A stretch of 64,000 nt of DNA. Origin: Pieris napi. Its lineage: Eukaryota > Arthropoda > Insecta > Lepidoptera > Pieridae. Positions 1 to 11,157 of this stretch are shown in pieces. Under the pieces are notes generated by a model that ran no database searches, was not told the origin of the DNA, and worked only from the letters and a program-made list of their open reading frames with translations. The translations under genes were made by a program, and so were the position numbers. The DNA lies in NCBI RefSeq assembly GCF_905475465.1, contig NC_062251.1, forward strand, positions 5,325,001-5,389,000. The letters are read 5' to 3'. Each line of letters begins with the position of its first letter. Position 1 is the first letter of the stretch.

Positions 1-680
1 AAAAAACACATCTTTCGGGACAGCGCCCGTTATACTCATAAAAGAGCATCAGCACTAAGGCTGTCAGGACTATGCCTGATATGTGTAAAAAAACACATCT
101 TTCGGGACAGCGCCCGTTATACTCATAAAAGAGCACCAGCACTAAGGCTGTCAGGACTATGCCTGATATCTGTTAAAAAAACACATCTTTCGGGACAGCG
201 CCCGTTATAATCATAAAAGAGCATCAGCACTAAGGCTGTCAGGACTATGCCTGATATGTGTTAAAAAAAACACATCTTTCGGGACAGCGCCCGTTATACT
301 CATAAAAGAGCACCAGCACTAAGGCTGTCAGGACTATCCTGATATGTGTTAAAAAAACACATCTTTCGGGACAGCGCCCGTTATACTCATAAAAGAGCAC
401 CAGCACTAAGGCTGTCAGGACTATCCTGATATGTGTTAAAAAAACACATCTTTCGGGACAGCGCCCGTTATACTCATAAAAGAGCATCAGCACTAAGGCT
501 GTCAGGACTATGCCTGATATGTGTTTAAAAAAACACATCTTTCGGGACAGCGCCCGTTATACTCATAAAAGAGCACCAGCACTAAGGCTGTCAGGACTAT
601 GCCTGATATGTGTAAAAAAACACATCTTTCGGGACAGCGCCCGTTATACTCATAAAAGAGCACCAGCACTAAGGCTGTCA

Positions 681-860
681 TCAACGTGAACCAGCCGGCG
701 CAGTGCGCTCGACGGTTTCGCTCCACAAATATACCGAGAGCAATAGTCTACGTCGGCATTGGAACGGGCGCGGCGTGCGACCGCCGAATGTTTCTCGTAG
801 AGCGTTGAGAGTCGGTTTTAATTTTATGATTGATGTGTACATATTATGTAATGTAAAAGT
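681..860 (+). repeat. 180-bp GC-rich spacer in satellite A, copy 1
   Basis: This block interrupts satellite A right after a monomer's GGCTGTCA and ends just before GCTCTAAGGCTGTC. The first two thirds are GC-rich and the last third is AT-rich. Read on the plus strand, a frame of about 50 codons runs from the end of the preceding monomer to a TGA near 808 and includes the residues PRAIVYVGIGTGAACDRR. That could be a remnant of a coding exon end followed by 3' UTR, but I recognise no family and there is no start codon. Four copies occur in the window, differing by a few substitutions. Confidence 0.85.
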
Positions 861-1316
861 GCTCTAAGGCTGTCAGGACTATGCCTGATATGTGTTAAAA
901 AACACATCTTTCGGGACAGCGCCCGTTATACTCATAAAAGAGCACCAGCACTAAGGCTGTCAGGACTATGCCTGATATGTGTTTAAAAAAACACATCTTT
1001 CGGGACAGCGCCCGTTATACTCATAAAAGAGCATCAGCACTAAGGCCGTCAGGACTATGCCTGATATGTGTTAAAAAAACACATCTTTCGGGACAGCGCC
1101 CGTTATACTCATAAAAGAGCACCAGCACTAAGGCTGTCAGGACTATGCCTGATATGTGTTAAAAAAACACATCTTTCGGGACAGCGCCCGTTATACTCAT
1201 AAAAGAGCATCAGCACTAAGGCTGTCAGGACTGCGCCTGATATGTGTTGAAAAAAACACATCTTTCGGGACAGCGCCCGTTATACTCATAAAAGAGCACC
1301 AGCACTAAGGCTGTCA

Positions 1317-1496
1317 TCAACGTGAACCGGCCGGCGCAGTGCGCTCGACGGTTTCGCTCCACAAATATACCGAGAGCAATAGTCTACGTCGGCATTGGAA
1401 CGGGCGCGGCGTGCGACCGCCGAATGTTTCTCGTAGAGCGTTGAGAGTCGGTTTTAATTTTATGATTGATGTGTACATATTATGTAATGTAAAAGT
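1317..1496 (+). repeat. 180-bp GC-rich spacer in satellite A, copy 2
   Basis: Same block as at 681-860, with one visible difference near its start (GAACCGGCC instead of GAACCAGCC). It begins 636 bp after copy 1, leaving about five satellite A monomers between them. Confidence 0.85.
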
Positions 1497-1863
1497 GCTC
1501 TAAGGCTGTCAGGACTATGCCTGATATGTGTTAAAAAACACATCTTTCGGGACAGCGCCCGTTATACTCATAAAAGAGCACCAGCACTAAGGCTGTCAGG
1601 ACTATGCCTGATATGTGTAAAAAAACACATCTTTCGGGACAGCGCCCGTTATACTCATAAAAGAGCACCAGCACTAAGGCTGTCAGGACTATGCCTGATA
1701 TGTGTTTAAAAAAACACATCTTTCGGGACAGCGCCCGTTATACTCATAAAAGAGCATCAGCACTAAGGCTGTCAGGACTGCGCCTGATATGTGTTGAAAA
1801 AAACACATCTTTCGGGACAGCGCCCGTTATACTCATAAAAGAGCACCAGCACTAAGGCTGTCA

Positions 1864-2042
1864 TCGACGTGAACCGGCCGGCGCAGTGCGCTCGACGGTT
1901 TCGCTCCACAAATATACCGAGAGCAATAGTCTACGTCGGCATTGGAACGGGCGCGGCGCGCGACCGCCGAATGTTTCTCGTAGAGCGTTGAGAGTCGGTT
2001 TCAATTTTATGATTGATGTGTACATATTATGTAATGTAAAAG
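1864..2042 (+). repeat. 180-bp GC-rich spacer in satellite A, copy 3
   Basis: Same block, starting 547 bp after copy 2, so about four monomers intervene. It has private substitutions: TCGACG at its start, GGCGCGCGACC in the GC-rich part, and GAGCTC instead of GTGCTC at its end. Confidence 0.85.
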
Positions 2043-2323
2043 AGCTCTAAGGCTGTCAGGACTATGCCTGATATGTGTTGAAAAAAACACATCTTTCGGG
2101 ACAGCGCCCGTTATACTCATAAAAGAGCACCAGCACTAAGGCTGTCAGGACTATGCCTGATATGTTTAAAAAAACACATCTTTCGGGACAGCGCCCGTTA
2201 TACTCATAAAAGAGCACCAGCACTAAGGCTGTCAGGACTATGCCTGATATGTGTTTAAAAAAACACATCTTTCGGGACAGCGCCCGTTATACTCATAAAA
2301 GAGCACCAGCACTAAGGCTGTCA

Positions 2324-2502
2324 TCAACGTGAACCGGCCGGCGCAGTGCGCTCGACGGTTTCGCTCCACAAATATACCGAGAGCAATAGTCTACGTCGGT
2401 ATTGGAACGGGCGCGGCGTGCGACCGCCGAATGTTTCTCGTAGAGCGTTGAGAGTCGGTTTTAATTTTATGATTGATGTGTACATATTATGTAATGTAAA
2501 AG
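2324..2502 (+). repeat. 180-bp GC-rich spacer in satellite A, copy 4
   Basis: Same block, starting 460 bp after copy 3, so about three monomers intervene. It shares the GAGCTC end with copy 3, which suggests copies 3 and 4 are closest relatives. GTCGGTATTGG carries a change that is silent in the 50-codon frame mentioned for copy 1. Confidence 0.85.
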
Positions 2503-5390
2503 AGCTCTAAGGCTGTCAGGACTATGCCTGATATGTTTAAAAAAACACATCTTTCGGGACAGCACCCGTTATACTCATAAAAGAGCATCAGCACTAAGGC
2601 TGTCAGGACTATGCCTGATATGTGTAAAAAAACACATCTTTCGGGACAGCGCCCGTTATACTCATAAAAGAGCACCAGCACTAAGGCTGTCAGGACTATG
2701 CCTGATATGTGTTAAAAAAACACATCTTTCGGGACAGCGCCCGTTATACTCATAAAAGAGCATCAGCACTAAGGCTGTCAGGACTATGCCTGATATGTGT
2801 TAAAAAAAACACATCTTTCGGGACAGCGCCCGTTATACTCATAAAAGAGCACCAGCACTAAGGCTGTCAGGACTATGCCTGATATGTGTTAAAAAAACAC
2901 ATCTTTCGGGACAGCGCCCGTTATACTCATAAAAGAGCATCAGCACTAAGGCTGTCAGGACTATGCCTGATATGTGTTTAAAAAAACACATCTTTCGGGA
3001 CAGCGCCCGTTATACTCATAAAAGAGCACCAGCACTAAGGCTGTCAGGACTATGCCTGATATGTGTTTAAAAAAACACATCTTTCGGGACAGCGCCCGTT
3101 ATACTCATAAAAGAGCACCAGCACTAAGGCTGTCAGGACTATGCCTGATATGTGTAAAAAAACACATCTTTCGGGACAGCGCCCGTTATACTCATAAAAG
3201 AGCTCCAGCACTAAGGCTGTGTCAGGGACTGCGCCTGAAATGTGTTCTTTCACATCAGCACCCATAACACTCTCAAAAGAGCTCCAGCACTAGGGCTGTG
3301 TCAGGGACTGCGCCTGATTTGTGTTCTTTCACATCAGCACCCATAACACTCTCAAAAGAGCTCCAGCACTAAGGCTGTGTCAGGGACTGCGCCTGATTTG
3401 TGTTCTTTCAGGTCAGCACCCGTAACACTCTCAAAAGAGCTCCAGCACTAAGGCTGTGTCAGGGACTGCGCCTGATTTGCGTTCTTTCAGGTCAGCACCC
3501 ATAACACTCTCAAAAGAGCTCCAGCACTAAGGCTGTGTCAGGGACTGCGCCTGATTTGCGTTCTTTCAGGTCAGCACCCATAACACTCTCAAAAGAGCTC
3601 CAGCACTAAAGCTGTGTCAGGGACTGCGCCTGATTTGTGTTCTTTCAGGTCAGCACCCATAACACTCTCAAAAGAGCTCCAGCACTAAGGCTGTGTCAGG
3701 GACGGCGCCTGATTTGTGTTCTTTCAGGTCAGCACCCGTAACACTCTCAAAATAGCTCCAGCACTAAGGCTGTGTCAGGGACTGCGCCTGATTTGTGTTC
3801 TTTCACATCAGCACCCATAACACTCTCAAAAGAGCTCCAGCACTAAGGCTGTGTCAGGGACTGCGCCTGATTTGCGTTCTTTCAGGTCAGCACCCATAAC
3901 ACTCTCAAAAGAGCTCCAGCACTAAGGCTGTGTCAGGGACTGCGCCTGATTTGCGTTCTTTCAGGTCAGCACCCATAACACTCTCAAAAGAGCTCCAGCA
4001 CTAAAGCTGTGTCAGGGACTGCGCCTGATTTGTGTTCTTTCAGGTCAGCACCCATAACACTCTCAAAAGAGCTCCAGCACTAAGGCTGTGTCAGGGACGG
4101 CGCCTGATTTGTGTTCTTTCAGGTAAGCACCCGTAACACTCTCAAAAGAGCTCTAGCACTAAGGCTATGTCAGGGACTGCGCCTGATTTGTGTTCTTTCA
4201 GGTCAGCAACCATAACACTCTCAAAAGAGCTCCAGCACTAAGGCTGTGTCAGGGACTGCGCCTGATTTGCGTTCTTTCAGGTCAGCACCCATAACACTCT
4301 CAAAAGAGCTCCAGCACTAAGGCTGTGTCAGGGACTGCGCCTGATTTGCGTTCTTTCAGGTCAGCACCCATAACACTCTCAAAAGAGCTCCAGCACTAAA
4401 GCTGTGTCAGGGACTGCGCCTGATTTGTGTTCTTTCAGGTCAGCACCCATAACACTCTCAAAAGAGCTCCAGCACTAAGGCTGTGTCAGGGACTGCGCCT
4501 GATTTGTGTTCTTTCAGGTCAGCACCCATAACACTCTCAAAAGAGCTCCAGCACTTAGGCTGTGTCAGGGACTGCGCCTGATTTGTGTTCTTTCAGGTCA
4601 GCACCCGTAACACTCTCAAAAGAGCTCCAGCACTAAGGCTGTGTCAGGGACTGCGCCTGATTTGTGTTCTTTCAGGTCAGCACCCATAACACTCTCAAAA
4701 GAGCTCCAGCACTAAGGCTATGTCAGGGACTGCACCTGATTTGTGTTCTTTCAGGTCAGCTTCCGTAACAATCTCAAAAGACCTCCAGCACTAAGGCTGT
4801 GTCAGGGACTGCGCCTGATTTGTGTTCTTTCAGGTCAGCACCCGTAACACTCTCAAAAGAGCTCCAGCACTAAGGCTGTCTCAGGGACTGCGCCTGATTT
4901 GTGTTCTTTCAGGTCAGCACCCGTAACACTCTCAAAAGAGCTCCAGCACTAAGGCTGTGTCAGGGACTGCGCCTGATTTGTGTTCTTTCACATCAGCACC
5001 CATAACACTCTCAAAAGAGCTCCAGCACTAAGGCTGTGTCAGGGACTGCGCCTGATTTGTGTTCTTTCAGGTTAGCACCCGTAACACTCTCAAAAGAGCT
5101 CCAGCACTAAGGCTATGTCAGGGACTGCGCCTGATTTGTGTTCTTTCAGGTCAGCACCCATAACACTCTCAAAAGAGCTCCAGCACTAAGGCTGTGTCAG
5201 GGACTGCGCCTGATTTGTGTTCTTTCAGGTCAGCACCCGTAACACTCTCAAAAGAGCTCCAGCACTAAGGCTGTGTCAGGGACTGCGCCTGATTTGTGTT
5301 CTTTCAGGTCAGCACCCATAACACTCTCAAAAGAGCTCCAGCACTAAGGCTATGTCAGGGACTGCACCTGATTTGTGTTCTTTCAGGTCA

Positions 5391-8313
5391 GCTTCCGTAA
5401 CAATCTCAAAAGAGCTCCAGCACTAAGGCTGTGTCAGGGACTGCGCCTGATTTGTGTTCTTTCAGGTCAGCACCCGTAACACTCTCAAAAGAGCTCCAGC
5501 ACTAAGGCTGTGTCAGGGACTGCGCCTGATTTGTGTTCTTTCAGGTCAGCACCCGTAACACTCTCAAAAGAGCTCCAGCACTAAGGCTGTGTCAGGGACT
5601 GCGCCTGATTTGTGTTCTTTCAGGTCAGCACCCGTAACACTCTCAAAAGAGCTCCAGCACTAAGGCTGTGTCAGGGACTGCGCCTGATTTGTGTTCTTTC
5701 AGTTCAGCACCCATAACACTCTCAAAAGAGCTCCAGCACTAAGGCTATGTCAGGGACTGCACCTGATTTGTGTTCTTTCAGGTCAGCTTCCGTAACAATC
5801 TCAAAAGACCTCCAGCACTAAGGCTGTGTCAGGGACTGCGCCTGATTTGTGTTCTTTCAGGTCAGCACCCGTAACACTCTCAAAAGAGCTCCAGCACTAA
5901 GGCTGTGTCAGGGACTGCGCCTGATTTGTGTTCTTTCAGGTCAGCACCCGTAACACTCTCAAAAGAGCTCCAGCACTAAGGCTGTGTCAGGGACTGCGCC
6001 TGATTTGTGTTCTTTCAGGTCAGCACCCGTAACACTCTCAAAAGAGCTCCAGCACTAAGGCTGTGTCAGGGACTGCGCCTGATTTGTGTTCTTTCACATC
6101 AGCACCCATAACACTCTCAAAAGAGCTCCAGCACTAAGGCTGTGTCAGGGACTGCGCCTGATTTGTGTTCTTTCAGGTCAGCACCCATAACACTCTCAAA
6201 AGAGCTCCAGCGCTAAGGCTGTGTCAGGGACTGCGCCTGATTTGTGTTCTTTCAGGTCAGCACCCATAACACTCTCAAAAGAGCTCCAGCACTAAGGCTA
6301 TGTCAGGGACTGCACCTGATTTGTGTTCTTTCAGGTCAGCTTCCGTAACAATCTCAAAAGACCTCCAGCACTAAGGCTGTGTCAGGGACTGCGCCTGATT
6401 TGTGTTCTTTCAGGTCAGCACCCGTAACACTCTCAAAAGAGCTCCAGCACTAAGGCTGTGTCAGGGACTGCGCCTGATTTGTGTTCTTTCAGGTCAGCAC
6501 CCATAACACTCTCAAAAGAGCTCCAGCACTAAGGCTATGTCAGGGACTGCGCCTGATTTGTGTTCTTTCAGGTCAGCACCCGTAACACTCTCAAAAGAGC
6601 TCCAGCACTAAGGCTGTGTCAGGGACTGCGCCTGATTTGTGTTCTTTCACATCAGCACCCATAACACTCTCAAAAGAGCTGCAGCACTAAGGCTGTGTCA
6701 GGGACTGCGCCTGATTTGTGTTCTTTCAGGTAAGCACCCGTAACACTCTCAAAAGAGCTCCAGCACTAAGGCTATGTCAGGGACTGCGCCTGATTTGTGT
6801 TCTTTCAGGTCAGCACCCGTAACACTCTCAAAAGAGCTCCAGCACTAAGGTTGTGTCAGGGACTGCGCCTGATTTGTGTTCTTTCAGGTCAGCACCCATA
6901 ACACTCTCAAAAGAGCTCCAGCACTAAGGCTATGTCAGGAACTGCGCCTGATTTGTGTTCTTTCAGGTCAGCACCCATAACACTCTCAAAAGAGCTCCAG
7001 CACTAAGGCCGTGTCAGGGACTGCGCCTGAAATGTGTTCTTTCACATCAGCACCCATAACACTCTCAAAAGAGCTGCAGCACTAAGGCTGTGTCAGGGAC
7101 TGCGCCTGATTTGTGTTCTTTCAGGTAAGCACCCGTAACACTCTCAAAAGAGCTCCAGCACTAAGGCTATGTCAGGGACTGCGCCTGATTTGTGTTCTTT
7201 CAGGTCAGCAACCATAACACTCTCAAAAGAGCTCCAGCACTAAGGCTGTGTCAGGGACTGCGCCTGATTTGTGTTCTTTCACATCAGCACCCATAACACT
7301 CTCAAAAGAGCTCCAGCACTAAGGCTGTGTCAGGGACTGCGCCTGATTTGTGTTCTTTCAGGTCAGCACCCATAACACTCTCAAAAGAGCTCCAGCACTA
7401 AGGCTGTGTCAAGGACTGCGCCTGATTTGTGTTCTTTCAGGTCAGCACCCGTAACACTCTCAAAAGAGCTCCAGCACTAAGGCTGTGTCAGGGACTGCGC
7501 CTGAAATGTGTTCTTTCACATCAGCACCCATAACACTCTCAAAAGAGCTGCAGCACTAAGGCTGTGTCAGGGACTGCGCCTGATTTGTGTTCTTTCAGGT
7601 TAGCACCCGTAACACTCTCAAAAGAGCTCCAGCACTAAGGCTATGTCAGGGACTGCGCCTGATTTGTGTTCTTTCAGGTCAGCACCCATAACACTCTCAA
7701 AAGAGCTCCAGCACTAAGGCTGTGTCAGGGACTGCGCCTGATTTGTGTTCTTTCAGGTCAGCACCCGTAACACTCTCAAAAGAGCTCCAGCACTAAGGCT
7801 GTGTCAGGGACTGCGCCTGATTTGTGTTCTTTCAGGTCAGCACCCATAACACTCTCAAAAGAGCTCCAGCACTAAGGCTGTGTCAGGGACTGCGCCTGAT
7901 TTGTGTTCTTTCAGGTCAGCACCCGTAACACTCTCAAAAGAGCTCCAGCACTAAGGCTGTGTCAGGGACTGCGCCTGATTTGTGTTCTTTCAGGTCAGCA
8001 CCCGTAACACTCTCAAAAGAGCTCCAGCACTAAGGCTGTGTCAGGGACTGCGCCTGATTTGTGTTCTTTCACATCAGCACCCATAACACTCTCAAAAGAG
8101 CTCCAGCACTAAGGCTGTGTCAGGGACTGCGCCTGATTTGTGTTCTTTCAGGTCAGCACCCGTAACACTCTCAAAAGAGCTCCAGCACTAAGGCTGTGTC
8201 AGGGACTGCGCCTGATTTGTGTTCTTTCAGGTCAGCACCCATAACACTCTCAAAAGAGCTCCAGCACTAAGGCTATGTCAGGGACTGCACCTGATTTGTG
8301 TTCTTTCAGGTCA
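5391..8313. repeat. Higher-order repeat block of 37 monomers (2923 bp)
   Basis: The marked monomer with CAGCTTCCGTAACAATCTC followed by AGAGCTCC has its GCTTCC at 5391 and again at 8314. The separation of 2923 bp is exactly 37 x 79. A second marker, CTTTCAGTTCAGC, has its AGTTCAG at 5701 and 8624, the same distance. The start point is arbitrary; the unit is defined by its period. Confidence 0.85.
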
Positions 8314-11157
8314 GCTTCCGTAACAATCTCAAAAGAGCTCCAGCACTAAGGCTGTGTCAGGGACTGCGCCTGATTTGTGTTCTTTCAGGTCAGCACCCGT
8401 AACACTCTCAAAAGAGCTCCAGCACTAAGGCTGTGTCAGGGACTGCGCCTGATTTGTGTTCTTTCAGGTCAGCACCCGTAACACTCTCAAAAGAGCTCCA
8501 GCACTAAGGCTGTGTCAGGGACTGCGCCTGATTTGTGTTCTTTCAGGTCAGCACCCGTAACACTCTCAAAAGAGCTCCAGCACTAAGGCTGTGTCAGGGA
8601 CTGCGCCTGATTTGTGTTCTTTCAGTTCAGCACCCATAACACTCTCAAAAGAGCTCCAGCACTAAGGCTATGTCAGGGACTGCACCTGATTTGTGTTCTT
8701 TCAGGTCAGCTTCCGTAACAATCTCAAAAGACCTCCAGCACTAAGGCTGTGTCAGGGACTGCGCCTGATTTGTGTTCTTTCAGGTCAGCACCCGTAACAC
8801 TCTCAAAAGAGCTCCAGCACTAAGGCTGTGTCAGGGACTGCGCCTGATTTGTGTTCTTTCAGGTCAGCACCCGTAACACTCTCAAAAGAGCTCCAGCACT
8901 AAGGCTGTGTCAGGGACTGCGCCTGATTTGTGTTCTTTCACATCAGCACCCATAACACTCTCAAAAGAGCTCCAGCACTAAGGCTGTGTCAGGGACTGCG
9001 CCTGATTTGTGTTCTTTCAGGTCAGCACCCATAACACTCTCAAAAGAGCTCCAGCGCTAAGGCTGTGTCAGGGACTGCGCCTGATTTGTGTTCTTTCAGG
9101 TCAGCACCCATAACACTCTCAAAAGAGCTCCAGCACTAAGGCTATGTCAGGGACTGCACCTGATTTGTGTTCTTTCAGGTCAGCTTCCGTAACAATCTCA
9201 AAAGACCTCCAGCACTAAGGCTGTGTCAGGGACTGCGCCTGATTTGTGTTCTTTCAGGTCAGCACCCGTAACACTCTCAAAAGAGCTCCAGCACTAAGGC
9301 TGTGTCAGGGACTGCGCCTGATTTGTGTTCTTTCAGGTCAGCACCCATAACACTCTCAAAAGAGCTCCAGCACTAAGGCTATGTCAGGGACTGCGCCTGA
9401 TTTGTGTTCTTTCAGGTCAGCACCCGTAACACTCTCAAAAGAGCTCCAGCACTAAGGCTGTGTCAGGGACTGCGCCTGATTTGTGTTCTTTCACATCAGC
9501 ACCCATAACACTCTCAAAAGAGCTGCAGCACTAAGGCTGTGTCAGGGACTGCGCCTGATTTGTGTTCTTTCAGGTAAGCACCCGTAACACTCTCAAAAGA
9601 GCTCCAGCACTAAGGCTATGTCAGGGACTGCGCCTGATTTGTGTTCTTTCAGGTCAGCACCCGTAACACTCTCAAAAGAGCTCCAGCACTAAGGTTGTGT
9701 CAGGGACTGCGCCTGATTTGTGTTCTTTCAGGTCAGCACCCATAACACTCTCAAAAGAGCTCCAGCACTAAGGCTATGTCAGGAACTGCGCCTGATTTGT
9801 GTTCTTTCAGGTCAGCACCCATAACACTCTCAAAAGAGCTCCAGCACTAAGGCCGTGTCAGGGACTGCGCCTGAAATGTGTTCTTTCACATCAGCACCCA
9901 TAACACTCTCAAAAGAGCTGCAGCACTAAGGCTGTGTCAGGGACTGCGCCTGATTTGTGTTCTTTCAGGTAAGCACCCGTAACACTCTCAAAAGAGCTCC
10001 AGCACTAAGGCTATGTCAGGGACTGCGCCTGATTTGTGTTCTTTCAGGTCAGCAACCATAACACTCTCAAAAGAGCTCCAGCACTAAGGCTGTGTCAGGG
10101 ACTGCGCCTGATTTGTGTTCTTTCACATCAGCACCCATAACACTCTCAAAAGAGCTCCAGCACTAAGGCTGTGTCAGGGACTGCGCCTGATTTGTGTTCT
10201 TTCAGGTCAGCACCCATAACACTCTCAAAAGAGCTCCAGCACTAAGGCTGTGTCAAGGACTGCGCCTGATTTGTGTTCTTTCAGGTCAGCACCCGTAACA
10301 CTCTCAAAAGAGCTCCAGCACTAAGGCTGTGTCAGGGACTGCGCCTGAAATGTGTTCTTTCACATCAGCACCCATAACACTCTCAAAAGAGCTGCAGCAC
10401 TAAGGCTGTGTCAGGGACTGCGCCTGATTTGTGTTCTTTCAGGTTAGCACCCGTAACACTCTCAAAAGAGCTCCAGCACTAAGGCTATGTCAGGGACTGC
10501 GCCTGATTTGTGTTCTTTCAGGTCAGCACCCATAACACTCTCAAAAGAGCTCCAGCACTAAGGCTGTGTCAGGGACTGCGCCTGATTTGTGTTCTTTCAG
10601 GTCAGCACCCGTAACACTCTCAAAAGAGCTCCAGCACTAAGGCTGTGTCAGGGACTGCGCCTGATTTGTGTTCTTTCAGGTCAGCACCCATAACACTCTC
10701 AAAAGAGCTCCAGCACTAAGGCTGTGTCAGGGACTGCGCCTGATTTGTGTTCTTTCAGGTCAGCACCCGTAACACTCTCAAAAGAGCTCCAGCACTAAGG
10801 CTGTGTCAGGGACTGCGCCTGATTTGTGTTCTTTCAGGTCAGCACCCGTAACACTCTCAAAAGAGCTCCAGCACTAAGGCTGTGTCAGGGACTGCGCCTG
10901 ATTTGTGTTCTTTCACATCAGCACCCATAACACTCTCAAAAGAGCTCCAGCACTAAGGCTGTGTCAGGGACTGCGCCTGATTTGTGTTCTTTCAGGTCAG
11001 CACCCGTAACACTCTCAAAAGAGCTCCAGCACTAAGGCTGTGTCAGGGACTGCGCCTGATTTGTGTTCTTTCAGGTCAGCACCCATAACACTCTCAAAAG
11101 AGCTCCAGCACTAAGGCTATGTCAGGGACTGCACCTGATTTGTGTTCTTTCAGGTCA
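8314..11157. repeat. Higher-order repeat block of 36 monomers (2844 bp)
   Basis: Next copy of the block at 5391. GCTTCC recurs at 11158 (2844 bp, 36 x 79) and AGTTCAG at 11468 (2844 bp). A further marker, TGTGTCAAGGACTG, has its AAGG at 7411 and 10255, also 2844 bp apart. One monomer has been lost relative to the previous block, as expected from unequal exchange in register. Confidence 0.85.

Larger units (their letters stand above)
1..3200. repeat. Satellite A: tandem array of 87-89 bp monomers
   Basis: About 28 head-to-tail monomers run in from beyond the left edge of the window. Successive CAGGAC landmarks at 65, 152, 240, 329 and 416 give a period of 87-89 bp, and the variation comes mostly from the length of an A-run. 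Each monomer carries CTTTCGGGACAGCGCCCG, then ACTCATAAAAGAGC, then CACTAAGGCTGTC. A short dyad, ATGTGTT / AACACAT around the A-run, can form a small hairpin. The array is broken by four copies of a 180-bp spacer, listed separately. Minus-strand open frames of 60-97 codons pass through several monomers, but they simply restate the repeat and have no independent support as genes. At about 3200 the monomer changes to the 79-bp form, which lacks the A-run and part of the dyad. Confidence 0.95.

Noticed and set aside
245..538. Minus-strand frames of 60-97 codons in satellite A containing repeated YNGRCPERCVF
   Set aside because: They translate the satellite itself. Monomer lengths of 87-89 bp do not hold the frame, and copies shift with the A-run.
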